Below, one piece after another: positions 1-6,545 of a stretch of DNA of 11,837 nt; the stretch's first letter is position 1; the number at the start of each line of letters is the position of its first letter. A program made the position numbers and the translations under genes. Below the pieces are notes generated by a model. It was not told the origin of the DNA. It was given only the letters and a program-made list of their open reading frames with translations, and ran no database searches. The DNA is from an uncultured Clostridiaceae bacterium (GTDB lineage: Bacteria; Bacillota; Clostridia; Clostridiales; Oxobacteraceae): positions 1 through 11,837 of the forward strand of contig CALCDS010000434.1 of the NCBI GenBank assembly GCA_937900065.1, in the 5' to 3' direction.

Positions 1-182
1 TCTTCCCTAAGCTTCTTCTCAAGTTCTTTAAGCCTTCCCTTGCACTTTCTTACAACGATTCCATGGCCGTCATATATTGAAACACCTGCAGAATCATAAC
101 CTCTATATTCAAGCCTCTTCAACCCGTCAATCAGTATTGGGGCTGCCTGTTTACTTCCTATATATCCAACTATGCCGCACAT
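1..182 (-). CDS. glmS: GlmS, glutamine--fructose-6-phosphate aminotransferase (N-terminal part, runs off the left edge)
   Basis: Only the first 60 codons are inside the window. The protein begins MCGIVGYIG and contains RLEYRGYDSAG. This is the start of the class II glutamine amidotransferase domain of GlmS, with Cys2 as the N-terminal nucleophile once Met1 is removed. The enzyme makes glucosamine-6-phosphate from fructose-6-phosphate and glutamine, the first committed step to UDP-GlcNAc and peptidoglycan, in the cytosol. The ATG at 180-182 is preceded by an AGAGGAG ribosome binding site about 10 nt upstream. A glmS ribozyme lies directly upstream and the previous gene is glmM, the next enzyme of the pathway. 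No terminator is visible between the two, so co-transcription with glmM is likely. The sugar-isomerase domains are outside the window, so intactness cannot be judged. Confidence 0.97.
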   Translation of the reverse strand, partial: MCGIVGYIGSKQAAPILIDGLKRLEYRGYDSAGVSIYDGHGIVVRKCKGRLKELEKKLRE

Positions 183-221
183 AGTTATATTTCTCCTCTC
201 AAATTTAAATGTCAACCAATT

Positions 222-362
222 CAGTTTCACGCGTCCCTTTGTGCCGCCAGTTACCCAGCGGTTTTGTAGGACTTCTCACGGTGGTGATACACCGCAGGGC
301 CATCCGCCGAAGATTCGATAAACCCTGTCCTCGTCAACTCGCAAAATGCAAGTCCAGGCGCT
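222..362 (-). ncRNA. glmS ribozyme (GlcN6P-activated self-cleaving riboswitch)
   Basis: The minus strand upstream of glmS carries the conserved glmS ribozyme core: AGCGCC at the 5' end, AGTTGACGAGG, GTTTATCGAA, TTCGGCGGATG and, near the 3' end, ACAAAGGGACGCG. Visible helices are CTTGC/GCGAG (P1-like), GGACT/AGTCC (P2-like), CAGGG/CCCTG (P2.1-like), CGGTG/CACCG (P3-like) and CCGC/GCGG (P4-like). Known family behaviour is cleavage before the first G of GCGCC when glucosamine-6-phosphate is bound. That places the cut between 362 and 361. It destabilises the glmS mRNA and gives product feedback on GlmS synthesis. The 3' boundary is approximate. Confidence 0.95.
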
Positions 363-375
363 TCATAATTTGCAT
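334..375 (-). CDS. Possible 13-codon leader ORF crossing the glmS ribozyme cleavage site
   Basis: ATG at 373-375 opens a short frame, MQIMKRLDLHFAS, closed by the TGA inside the conserved ribozyme segment AGTTGACGAGG (stop at 334-336). A GGGGGTGAG ribosome-binding-like sequence lies at 384-392, 8 nt before the ATG. The ribozyme cleavage site (362/361) falls inside codon 5 (AAG). Translation would pass through the P1 and P2 5' strands. There is no proof that it is translated. Part of the reading frame is forced by ribozyme conservation, so only the upstream ATG and Shine-Dalgarno are informative. Confidence 0.3.
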   Translation of the reverse strand: MQIMKRLDLHFAS

Positions 376-392
376 TTAACAGGCTCACCCCC

Positions 393-413
393 TTATTTAG
401 TTTTTGAAAACAT
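393..413 (-). CDS. Possible 6-codon minimal ORF after glmM with a very strong ribosome binding site
   Basis: Directly after the glmM stop codon the transcript carries AAAGGAGGTGAT (minus strand, 423-434), close to a perfect match to the 16S anti-Shine-Dalgarno. The first ATG downstream (411-413) opens MFSKTK followed by TAA at 393-395. The spacing from GGAGG to the ATG is 13 nt, somewhat long. This may be a translated mini-ORF, a ribosome standby site ahead of the ribozyme, or a remnant ribosome binding site. Function is not known. Confidence 0.25.
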   Translation of the reverse strand: MFSKTK

Positions 414-439
414 TATTGATCAATCACCTCCTTTAAAAT

Positions 440-1786
440 TTACTTGCATCTTTGCTCAATCAATGCAGCAAGATTTTTGGCAAGCACATTGAGTTCATCC
501 TTGTTCTTGCCTTCAAGCATCACCCTTACAAGGGGTTCAGTACCTGACGGCCTTATAAGTACCCTGCCCACGCCATCCAATTTTTTCTCAATCCTCTTTA
601 TTTCAGATACTATCACTTCATCAGTGGTATACCCGCTCTTTTTGGAATTATCAACATGGGCATTGCAGAGCACCTGAGGCAGTTGCTCCATGATTGATGC
701 CAATTTTGAAAGTTTCTCCTTTTTCTTTTCCATGATCCTAAGAAGTTGAAGTGCCGTAATAAGTCCATCCCCGGTTGTATTATACTCAAGGAATATTACA
801 TGGCCCGACTGTTCTCCGCCTATAACATAACCGTCCTTCAACATTTCTTCAAGCACATACCTGTCCCCGACCTTAGTCTTTATGGTCTCGATTCCCCTTG
901 ACTTCATCGCTATGTCAAGCCCAAGGTTGCTCATCACGGTTACAACCACGCCGTTGTTTTTTAGTCTTCCTTCAGCTTTCATCTCGCTTGCGCAAATTGC
1001 CATAACAAAGTCGCCGTTTACTATGTTGCCCTTTTCATCGACTGCTATCAATCTGTCGGCATCCCCGTCAAAGGCTAATCCTATGTCGCAACCGTTTTCA
1101 ACCACAAATTTTTGAAGATGTTCAGGATGCGTTGAGCCGCAATTTTTATTTATGTTCTTTCCATCAGGATCATTGTAAACGGCCAGAACTTCCGCTCCAA
1201 GTTCGTTCAATAATCTCGGAGCCACCGAATATGACGCCCCTTGTGCGCAATCGACTGCAATCTTTAGGCCTTCAAGGTTCACATTTGTGGTTGACTTTAA
1301 AAAGTCTATATAATCACTAGATGCGGTATTAACCACGATTCTCCTGCCGAGTTTTTCACCTGTCGGTGAAGGAACCTCTTTGCAATCGGATTTTATGACT
1401 TCCTCGATTCGGTCTTCAACTTCATCAGGGAGCTTGTATCCGCTCTCGTTGAAGAACTTTATGCCGTTGTATTCGACAGGGTTGTGGGATGCTGAAATCA
1501 CTATTCCTGCATCCGCCTTATATTTTCGGGTAAGGTATGCAACACCCGGAGTTGGTATTATCCCCACACATATTGCTTCCGCTCCTGCCGAACATATTCC
1601 GGCTACGATTGCACTCTCAAGCATATCCCCTGATATCCTTGTATCCATACCTACAACTATCCTCGGCTTATGAGCATTCTTGCTCAATGTATACGCCCCG
1701 GCGCGCCCAAGCTTGTATGCCAATTGTGCGGTAAGTTCACTATTTGCAACACCCCTGACGCCATCGGTGCCAAACATCCTTGACAT
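440..1786 (-). CDS. glmM: GlmM, phosphoglucosamine mutase
   Basis: This cytosolic enzyme converts glucosamine-6-phosphate to glucosamine-1-phosphate, the step after GlmS on the way to UDP-GlcNAc. The 448-residue protein has the usual GlmM length and all four alpha-D-phosphohexomutase regions. These are the phosphoserine loop GIVISASHNP with catalytic Ser100, the metal-binding loop DGDADR at 240-245, the sugar-binding loop GGEQSGH at 323-329 and the phosphate-binding RPSGTEPLVRVM at 412-423. It begins MSRMFGTDGVRG, the standard family start. The ATG is preceded by GAGGTGAT with 5 nt spacing. In other Firmicutes GlmM binds the membrane cyclase CdaA and lowers c-di-AMP synthesis, and cdaA lies upstream here. 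A terminator and a separate promoter lie between this gene and the cdaA-cdaR-dehydrogenase block, so glmM-glmS may be expressed on its own. Confidence 0.97.
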   Translation of the reverse strand: MSRMFGTDGVRGVANSELTAQLAYKLGRAGAYTLSKNAHKPRIVVGMDTRISGDMLESAIVAGICSAGAEAICVGIIPTPGVAYLTRKYKADAGIVISASHNPVEYNGIKFFNESGYKLPDEVEDRIEEVIKSDCKEVPSPTGEKLGRRIVVNTASSDYIDFLKSTTNVNLEGLKIAVDCAQGASYSVAPRLLNELGAEVLAVYNDPDGKNINKNCGSTHPEHLQKFVVENGCDIGLAFDGDADRLIAVDEKGNIVNGDFVMAICASEMKAEGRLKNNGVVVTVMSNLGLDIAMKSRGIETIKTKVGDRYVLEEMLKDGYVIGGEQSGHVIFLEYNTTGDGLITALQLLRIMEKKKEKLSKLASIMEQLPQVLCNAHVDNSKKSGYTTDEVIVSEIKRIEKKLDGVGRVLIRPSGTEPLVRVMLEGKNKDELNVLAKNLAALIEQRCK

Positions 1787-1814
1787 TGATCATCACCTCT
1801 TCATCCATCTTTTA

Positions 1815-1920
1815 TAGTTAGCAAACAATATTGATCTTTGCGCACCCTGTTCACATCGCTCACTTAGGATTGCTCAAAATCAACATCATACTTTAGCATA
1901 GCCTGATTTTAAAATCAGGC
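1815..1920 (-). repeat. Intergenic inverted-repeat element, copy A, in the glmM 5' leader
   Basis: Read on the minus strand, this copy starts with CAGGCTATGCTAAAGTATGA, then TGTTGATTTTGAGCAATCC, then an AAGTGAGCGATGTGA spacer. It then shows a degraded reverse arm (GCGCAAAGATCAATATTG). The same blocks recur at 5928-6166, 6277-6497, 7772-7852 and 8423-8493. The element would fold into an imperfect hairpin in the untranslated leader, about 30 nt before the glmM start. Confidence 0.7.
1901..1920. repeat. Perfect 20-bp palindrome
   Basis: GCCTGATTTTAAAATCAGGC is its own reverse complement. It forms the outer end of repeat copy A. It lies just downstream of the proposed glmM transcription start. 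It could be an operator half-site pair or simply part of the repeat hairpin. Confidence 0.6.
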
Positions 1921-1923
1921 ATC

Positions 1924-1959
1924 TATACATGTTGTGTTTTAAAGAACACAACATGTATA
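1924..1959. promoter_or_regulatory. Perfect 15-bp inverted repeat overlapping the glmM -10 box
   Basis: The arms are TATACATGTTGTGTT (1924-1938) and AACACAACATGTATA (1945-1959), perfectly complementary around a 6-nt loop. Read on the minus strand, the outer arm overlaps the candidate -10 box at 1957-1962, so the symmetry spans roughly -10 to +25 of the proposed promoter. No T-tract follows on either strand, which argues against a terminator. An operator for a dimeric repressor, or a 5'-end stem that stabilises the mRNA, are both possible. Confidence 0.55.
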
Positions 1960-1985
1960 ATAGCATAATACCCTTTTTAATTCAA
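1957..1985 (-). promoter_or_regulatory. Candidate sigma-A promoter for glmM-glmS
   Basis: On the minus strand, TTGAAT (1980-1985) and TATTAT (1957-1962) are separated by exactly 17 nt. The predicted start near 1950 gives a leader of about 165 nt before the glmM ATG. The stretch between this promoter and the upstream terminator (1986-2078) is AT-rich and shows nothing else recognisable. Confidence 0.5.
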
Positions 1986-2078
1986 TTTTTAAAAAGCATA
2001 ATATATTATATGTTGGATTCTTAAAAAATCCTCTTCTATATAAACGAACTTGAAGCGGATTTTGTTCGAAAGCACGAT

Positions 2079-2118
2079 AAAAAAGCAGGCTTTCCATCAT
2101 ATATGGTCAGTCTGCTTT
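2079..2118 (-). terminator. Rho-independent terminator after the FAD dehydrogenase gene
   Basis: On the minus strand, AAAGCAG (2112-2118) pairs with CTGCTTT (2082-2088). The stem is extended inward by one mismatch and a further pair, and is followed by a run of T. It starts 24 nt after the dehydrogenase stop codon. It would end the cdaA-cdaR-dehydrogenase transcript before glmM, perhaps incompletely. Confidence 0.65.
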
Positions 2119-2141
2119 AAATATACTTTTTAAAAACCTGT

Positions 2142-3749
2142 TTATTTCATTGGAGCATAGGATTTCATTATCTGTTCAGAAACCTTTATCCCATCTACAG
2201 CTGCGGACACGATTCCGCCTGCATAACCTGCTCCTTCACCTGCCGGATAGAGCCCTGCTATATTAAGCGATTCATATGTCGTTTTATTCCTTTCTATCCT
2301 TACAGGAGATGAAGTCCTAGTCTCGACAGCAGTAAGAATTGCATCTTTTGAGCAAAAGCCTTTTATCTTGCCGTCAAAGGCCAGCAAGCCTTCTTTGATG
2401 ACAGCGCACAATTCTTCAGGAAGACAATCGTTCAGATCGGCCAGGGTGTACCCACGCGTATATGTTGGTTTAACTCTTCCAACAGTTGAAGTGACCTTGT
2501 TATTTATAAAATCAACAGCCTTTTGTACTGGAGCTTTAAACTCCCCTTTGCCTAGATTATATGCTCTCTCTTCAAGCATCCTTTGAAACTCTATCCCTGC
2601 AAGCGGGCCCTCGCCTTTGAAATCTTCAGGCCTTACGCCGCATACAACGGCACTGTTGGCATTTTCCCCATCTCTTGCATACTCGCTCATGCCATTTGTA
2701 ACCAGTCTTTTATCCTCAGATGCTGCCGCAACGACCACGCCTCCGGGGCACATGCAGAATGTATAGCACGGCCGGTTATATCTTTTGCTCTGGTATGCCA
2801 GAGTGTAAGTTGCAGCCCTAAGCTTTGGATGATTAGCAAATTTGCCGTACTGTGCCAAATCTATCATCCTCTGGTTATGCTCAATCCTGAATCCTACGGC
2901 AAATGCCTTGGAAGACAACATTGTCCCTTTCTTCATGAGCATCTCAAATGTATCCCTTGCACTATGGCCGAGGGCCAGCACAAGCACCTGACAGCTTATG
3001 TATTCATTGTCATTGATTGTTATGCCAACTATGGAACCGTCTTTTATCTTTATATCAGTAAGCTTTGACGAAAAGCGGACTTCTCCGCCCATGGCGGTTA
3101 TTTTTTTTCTGATATTGGCTATAACGCTTTTCAGCATATCGGTACCTATATGCGGTTTGTAATCGTATGCTATCTCAGGAGGAGCTCCGCATCTTATAAA
3201 CTCATCCAGCACGGTTTTGCATCTTTCATCTTTTATCCTTGTGGTAAGCTTGCCGTCCGAAAACGTACCGGCTCCCCCTTCTCCAAACTGTACATTGCAT
3301 TCGGGGTCAAAATCTCCGTCCCTCCAAAAGCTTTTTACTATCTTGGACCTTTCTTCAACCGATTTTCCTCTCTCGTATATTACAGGATTGTATCCGTTTT
3401 TGGCCAAAATTAGACCGGCAAATAATCCTGCCGGTCCGCTTCCTATTATAATGGGCCTGTCCGGTAGCCTCTCGGTCCCGTATTCTATCTTTAAGCCGGC
3501 CCTAGGCTTGCTTAAAATCACATCGGCGTCATGCAGCTTTTCTACAAATGCGCTCTCATCATCATCTATTGAAAGTTCAACCGAATATATGAAATCTATT
3601 CTGCTTTTGCGCCTGGCGTCTATTGATTCTTTGACTATTTTGAAATCCTTTATATCGTCCAAATCTACGCTTATTTTCCGAGATGTTAAATATTTCAGGG
3701 AATCGATCTCTTCAAGAGGAACCCTGATATTGTTTATTCTTATCGTCAT
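2142..3749 (-). CDS. COG2509-type FAD-dependent dehydrogenase of unknown substrate
   Basis: This 535-residue protein has an N-terminal domain of about 95 residues followed by a Rossmann FAD-binding motif, IIGSGPAGLFAG (Gly103, Gly105, Gly108). The acidic residue that would bind the FAD ribose is at YERG (Glu126). The segment FGEGGAGTFSDGKL at 155-168 is typical of uncharacterised COG2509 dehydrogenases. The C-terminal GEGAGYAGGIVSAAVDG (504-520) is the usual closing FAD-contact motif. No signal peptide or membrane helix is visible, so it is probably cytosolic. The reaction and substrate are not known, and the sequence does not reveal an electron acceptor. It starts 3 bp after the cdaR stop, which implies translational coupling with the c-di-AMP module, and a terminator follows it. 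The start MTIRINNI is the first Met of the frame and fits the tight spacing. Confidence 0.85.
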   Translation of the reverse strand: MTIRINNIRVPLEEIDSLKYLTSRKISVDLDDIKDFKIVKESIDARRKSRIDFIYSVELSIDDDESAFVEKLHDADVILSKPRAGLKIEYGTERLPDRPIIIGSGPAGLFAGLILAKNGYNPVIYERGKSVEERSKIVKSFWRDGDFDPECNVQFGEGGAGTFSDGKLTTRIKDERCKTVLDEFIRCGAPPEIAYDYKPHIGTDMLKSVIANIRKKITAMGGEVRFSSKLTDIKIKDGSIVGITINDNEYISCQVLVLALGHSARDTFEMLMKKGTMLSSKAFAVGFRIEHNQRMIDLAQYGKFANHPKLRAATYTLAYQSKRYNRPCYTFCMCPGGVVVAAASEDKRLVTNGMSEYARDGENANSAVVCGVRPEDFKGEGPLAGIEFQRMLEERAYNLGKGEFKAPVQKAVDFINNKVTSTVGRVKPTYTRGYTLADLNDCLPEELCAVIKEGLLAFDGKIKGFCSKDAILTAVETRTSSPVRIERNKTTYESLNIAGLYPAGEGAGYAGGIVSAAVDGIKVSEQIMKSYAPMK

Positions 3750-3752
3750 CTG

Positions 3753-4988
3753 CTACCCCTGCTTCTTTGTGATTCTGATCTTTATCTTTTGCGGGCTGAC
3801 TCCCACAAGCTCGGCACTTGGAGGATAGGTTATGCTTGGCGAAAATTCATACTCGCCGTCCTCAGTCGGAGCGCCTGCAAGATCAACCACTGCAGTTATA
3901 TTCCCCGCAGCTATATTGTTCAAATTTCCTTCCTGGCCTGATAAAGTCACATTTATAGTATTTGTCAACACCTCGGCTTTTAATCCATCAGGCAGGTTCA
4001 AATGGGTAACCTGCACACTGAATGTTTTAGTTGTCGTGGTTTCAACATTTACATCGACCGTTACAACTCCCTGAGGATTGTTAAGAAGAGTCACTCCATC
4101 AGGTATTATGAGCTTTACCTGCTTTTTCGTGCTTTCGGTTATATCTCCCAGATTTATAGGGACCGTATCGATGGATTGTATGGAGCTTATGATATCATCG
4201 CTTCCGGTTATCGATACTTTTGAAGGAGACGCCGTAATATTCCCTTTCAAGGTCACGCCATGAGGGAGCTTGCCTACTGTTTGCACATTTACAGACACAT
4301 CCTTAGCCTTTTTTATTGGCACAGATATATCCACCTTTTGAGGATTGCACTCTATATTCCGGTTAGAAATCGGCGTGCCTTTGCTGTCAAGTATCTGCAC
4401 CGGCATCGAAACCTGCAAGTCCGACGTGGCTTTGCTTGCATCAACCTTTGCTACAACCGATTTCACGCTTCCAATATATGATGCAGCGCCACTTAGAGTC
4501 ACAACCTGAGGTTTTACCGTATACTGCTGCGCAGCATAGCTTTTATCCTCTGGAGGGGTAACCTGTACACTTACTCCAAAATCTTTTTCAACCAATTCTT
4601 CAAGCGTAACATTGATAAATAACGGCTGGTTGTCAGGTATCTCAATATTGGCAGGTTTATCCTTTACTTCAACCAATACAGGATTGATTCCCTTTCCAAG
4701 ATTTGCTCCGGCAAGGTTGGCCTCCAGTTTGATGTCTTCAGTCCTTAGAAGCTGCAAGTCCCTTCTCCTGCCTCTTACATTAAGATTTACCCTATAATTG
4801 TTTCTGTCACCGACCAGCACCAATCTGGACTGGGACAATGAATCCACATTTATAAGGGTCACAGGTATATTGCTTATTTCCCATGTTTCAACCGGATTGT
4901 CTTCGGTTGATGCAAAAACCCACAACAATAATGCTATTATCACCGCAAAAATTCTGAGAGCAATATCCTTTATTTTTGTTTGCCCCAC
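3753..4988 (-). CDS. cdaR: CdaR (YbbR-domain protein), membrane-anchored regulator of CdaA
   Basis: The 411-residue protein has a short cytoplasmic N-terminus, one membrane helix at about 9-26 (IALRIFAVIIALLLWVFA), and then an extracytoplasmic part of about four beta-rich YbbR repeats (roughly 35-120, 125-215, 220-315 and 316-410). Each repeat contains an IPV-type or V-V-L-T/S-G strand pattern. CdaR proteins sit next to CdaA in the membrane and modulate its cyclase activity. The ectodomain is thought to sense an envelope signal, but the ligand is not known. The start codon is a GTG at 4986-4988. It lies inside the 3' end of cdaA (19-bp overlap) and is preceded by GAGGGTGA, so translation is probably coupled to cdaA. 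The dehydrogenase gene follows after 3 bp. Confidence 0.92.
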   Translation of the reverse strand: MGQTKIKDIALRIFAVIIALLLWVFASTEDNPVETWEISNIPVTLINVDSLSQSRLVLVGDRNNYRVNLNVRGRRRDLQLLRTEDIKLEANLAGANLGKGINPVLVEVKDKPANIEIPDNQPLFINVTLEELVEKDFGVSVQVTPPEDKSYAAQQYTVKPQVVTLSGAASYIGSVKSVVAKVDASKATSDLQVSMPVQILDSKGTPISNRNIECNPQKVDISVPIKKAKDVSVNVQTVGKLPHGVTLKGNITASPSKVSITGSDDIISSIQSIDTVPINLGDITESTKKQVKLIIPDGVTLLNNPQGVVTVDVNVETTTTKTFSVQVTHLNLPDGLKAEVLTNTINVTLSGQEGNLNNIAAGNITAVVDLAGAPTEDGEYEFSPSITYPPSAELVGVSPQKIKIRITKKQG

Positions 4989-5809
4989 ATTTTCACCCTC
5001 TTCCAGATTGTGGTCTTTTTATTAAGCTTCTGCTTCATAACCCTTGTGAGTATGTCTTTAAGCCTTTCGGCATTATAATTTCTGGTAAGCTTTCCGTTTA
5101 TGGCAAGTGATATATTTCCTGTCTCTTCAGACACTACAACGACTAAAGCATCCGAATTCTCGGACATACCAAGTGCGGCTCTGTGCCTTGTGCCAAGCTT
5201 TTTATTGGTTTCATAGTTTTCAGTCAGCGGAAGAAAGCACGCTGCAGCCGCGATTCTATTATTCCTTATGATTACGGCGCCATCATGTAGCGGAGTATTT
5301 ACAACAAAAATGTTTTCAAGGAGCTGGGATGTCAGCACAGCATCAAGCTTTATGCCTGCCTGAACATAATCATTCAAACCCGTTTCCTGCTCAATCACTA
5401 TCAGAGCACCCGTTTTTGTAGAGGACAGGTTGCATACTGCTTCAACTATTTGTTTGGTAGCATTGTCCACTTCCTCTTCGGTAATCATCAGTGATTTTGT
5501 AAAAAATCTGCTTCTTCCCAAATGTTCCAAAGCGCGTCTCAATTCGGGCTGGAATATTATAATGAGTGCAATCACACCTATCTGTATGGCGCTTTTAATC
5601 AGCCAATAAAGTGTAACAAGCCCCACACGATCGCTTACTATCATTATTACTATTATAAGTGCAATCCCTTTTACGAGCATTTCGGCTCTGGTTTCCTTGA
5701 TAAGCATGAATATCTTGTAGATGATATAACTTACTATCAAAATGTCTATTACATTTATTATTGTTATATGCTTTAGCAGATTCCAGATTCCTGATATCGA
5801 TTCTATCAC
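4970..5809 (-). CDS. cdaA: CdaA, membrane diadenylate cyclase (c-di-AMP synthase)
   Basis: CdaA condenses two ATP into c-di-AMP, the essential second messenger that controls potassium and osmolyte transport and wall homeostasis in Firmicutes. The 279-residue protein has three hydrophobic segments (about 17-37, 45-60 and 65-86) followed by the DAC (DisA_N) domain. The two catalytic motifs are intact: DGA at 176-178 within TPLHDGAVII, and RHR at 208-210 within GTRHRAALG. Length and layout match the family. The start is a GTG at 5807-5809 preceded by GGGGTGAT. The gene is first in a tightly packed block with cdaR and the FAD dehydrogenase, with glmM and glmS further downstream. The order cdaA-cdaR-glmM is widely conserved; here it is interrupted by the dehydrogenase, a terminator and a promoter. 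Confidence 0.96.
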   Translation of the reverse strand: MIESISGIWNLLKHITIINVIDILIVSYIIYKIFMLIKETRAEMLVKGIALIIVIMIVSDRVGLVTLYWLIKSAIQIGVIALIIIFQPELRRALEHLGRSRFFTKSLMITEEEVDNATKQIVEAVCNLSSTKTGALIVIEQETGLNDYVQAGIKLDAVLTSQLLENIFVVNTPLHDGAVIIRNNRIAAAACFLPLTENYETNKKLGTRHRAALGMSENSDALVVVVSEETGNISLAINGKLTRNYNAERLKDILTRVMKQKLNKKTTIWKRVKMWGKQK

Positions 5810-5842
5810 ACCCGATCACCCCTTGCGTCAGTACTACTTATA

Positions 5843-5871
5843 ATTATACACCAAATTTTTATCAGGTAGTA
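5843..5871 (-). promoter_or_regulatory. Candidate promoter for cdaA
   Basis: On the minus strand there is a perfect TATAAT at 5843-5848, about 34 nt before the cdaA GTG. The hexamer 17 nt upstream (TACTAC, 5866-5871) is a poor -35 match, so the call rests on the -10 box and position. Confidence 0.45.
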
Positions 5872-6041
5872 TAAAGTATTGCTTTTTATTAATTCCATAA
5901 TTTACTATAAACAGTAACTTCTGCTACTCGCGTAAAGTGAGTTCGCAAAAGTTCCCGACGAATCTTGGCATAGTCTTAGAATTTAAAAAGATACATCACT
6001 TAAACATTAAATTCTCTGCTTGCAGAATACAGTCTCTTTTA

Positions 6042-6083
6042 AGCAAAGGCTTCATTGATTTTTATTTTTGAAATGCCTTTGCT
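6042..6083. repeat. Hairpin inside the interrupted repeat
   Basis: AGCAAAGGC (6042-6050) and GCCTTTGCT (6075-6083) are perfectly complementary over 9 bp, with TTCA/TGAA extending the stem inward after a small bulge. The loop is TTGATTTTTATTTT. It resembles in layout the 8423-8493 hairpin, whose loop contains TGATTTTTT. No T-run follows the 3' arm on the plus strand. Confidence 0.45.
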
Positions 6084-6098
6084 ATAATTTGCTATAAA
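6080..6098 (+). promoter_or_regulatory. Tandem extended -10 elements, possible plus-strand promoter
   Basis: TTTGCTATAA occurs twice in direct tandem, giving TGCTATAAT (6080-6088) and TGCTATAAA (6090-6098). Both fit the TGnTATAAT extended -10 pattern. No good -35 box is present. If used, the zinc-ribbon gene would have a leader of about 450 nt passing through the repeat element. Confidence 0.28.
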
Positions 6099-6276
6099 AT
6101 GTGGCAGGCAAGCAGGATACTCAAAAAATCAACATCTTTGTTTAACATAGTCTAAATTTATTTTCCATTTAAAAGGATTTTTGTATCAGATCGTAGAATG
6201 TAATAGAAAAATATATGGTTGGATGTCCATTTTAGGTAAGAGAATTTTTCTACAGCCGAAAAATTTTCTACTGATG

Positions 6277-6497
6277 CGTTATAATGTTGATTCTTTGAGC
6301 AATCCAAGCGAGCGATGTGAGCACTTTTGCTAAGTTCTTGGCGAAATTGCCGAAGCGAATCCTAGAACTTTTGCAGACTTCGTGAAACGAGTTGCAAAAG
6401 TTCTCGATGAACGAGAGCAATAAGCCTTAGAACTTAAAAAGTGTGAACAGGCGAGCAGGATGCTCAAAATCAACATATTTGTTAAACATAGCCTGAA
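6277..6497. repeat. Intergenic inverted-repeat element, most complete copy (C/D)
   Basis: This is a MITE-like element with long imperfect terminal inverted repeats. The left end reads TGTTGATTCTTTGAGCAATC from 6285. The right end, read inward on the minus strand from 6475, is TGTTGATTTTGAGCATCC. The similarity runs inward for about 60 nt, through GTGAGCAC/GTTCACAC and TAAGTTCTTGG/TAAGTTCTAAGG. The centre holds a perfect 12-bp stem, AGAACTTTTGCA (6364-6375) with TGCAAAAGTTCT (6393-6404). The outer flank on the right continues as the family motif TTTGTTAAACATAGCCTG. It encodes no protein. It could be a non-autonomous mobile element or a structured RNA; the sequence does not decide. Confidence 0.7.
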
Positions 6498-6545
6498 TGA
6501 AAAATTGCAGCTATAAACAAAATTATATTATGGTAGGTGAATATT

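Larger units (their letters stand above)
5928..6166 (-). repeat. Intergenic repeat element, copy B, decayed and interrupted
   Basis: The left part (about 5928-5990: CGTAAAGTGAGTTCGCAAAA, then GTTCCCGACGA, then CTTAGAATTTAAAAAG) aligns with 6381-6441 of the intact copy (CGTGAAACGAGTTGCAAAAG, then TTCTCGATGA, then CCTTAGAACTTAAAAAG). The right part (about 6102-6166: GGCAAGCAGGATACTC, then AAATCAACATCTTTG) aligns with 6448-6492 of the same copy. Between them lies an extra stretch of about 110 bp that the intact copy lacks. The region contains no ORF with a ribosome binding site. The following stretch, 6167-6276, shows nothing recognisable. Confidence 0.65.

Noticed and set aside
1924..1959. Intrinsic terminator
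   Set aside because: The 15-bp hairpin has no T-run on either strand and overlaps a good promoter -10 box, so a regulatory role is more plausible.
2583..3828. Plus-strand frames of 161 and 203 codons
   Set aside because: Both are antisense to the FAD dehydrogenase, whose FAD motifs are clear; their translations have no domain features.
440..5809. One single long operon cdaA to glmS
   Set aside because: A terminator at 2079-2118 and a separate promoter at 1957-1985 make two transcription units more likely, although partial readthrough cannot be excluded from sequence.
6277..6497. CRISPR array or insertion sequence with transposase
   Set aside because: Repeats are not regularly spaced with unique spacers, and no transposase frame is present; the element is too short and only inverted-repeat in structure.
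5810..6545. c-di-AMP (ydaO/yuaA-type) riboswitch or other known riboswitch near cdaA
   Set aside because: I looked on both strands for the conserved ydaO blocks and for other common aptamer cores and found none; the structure there is explained by the repeat family.
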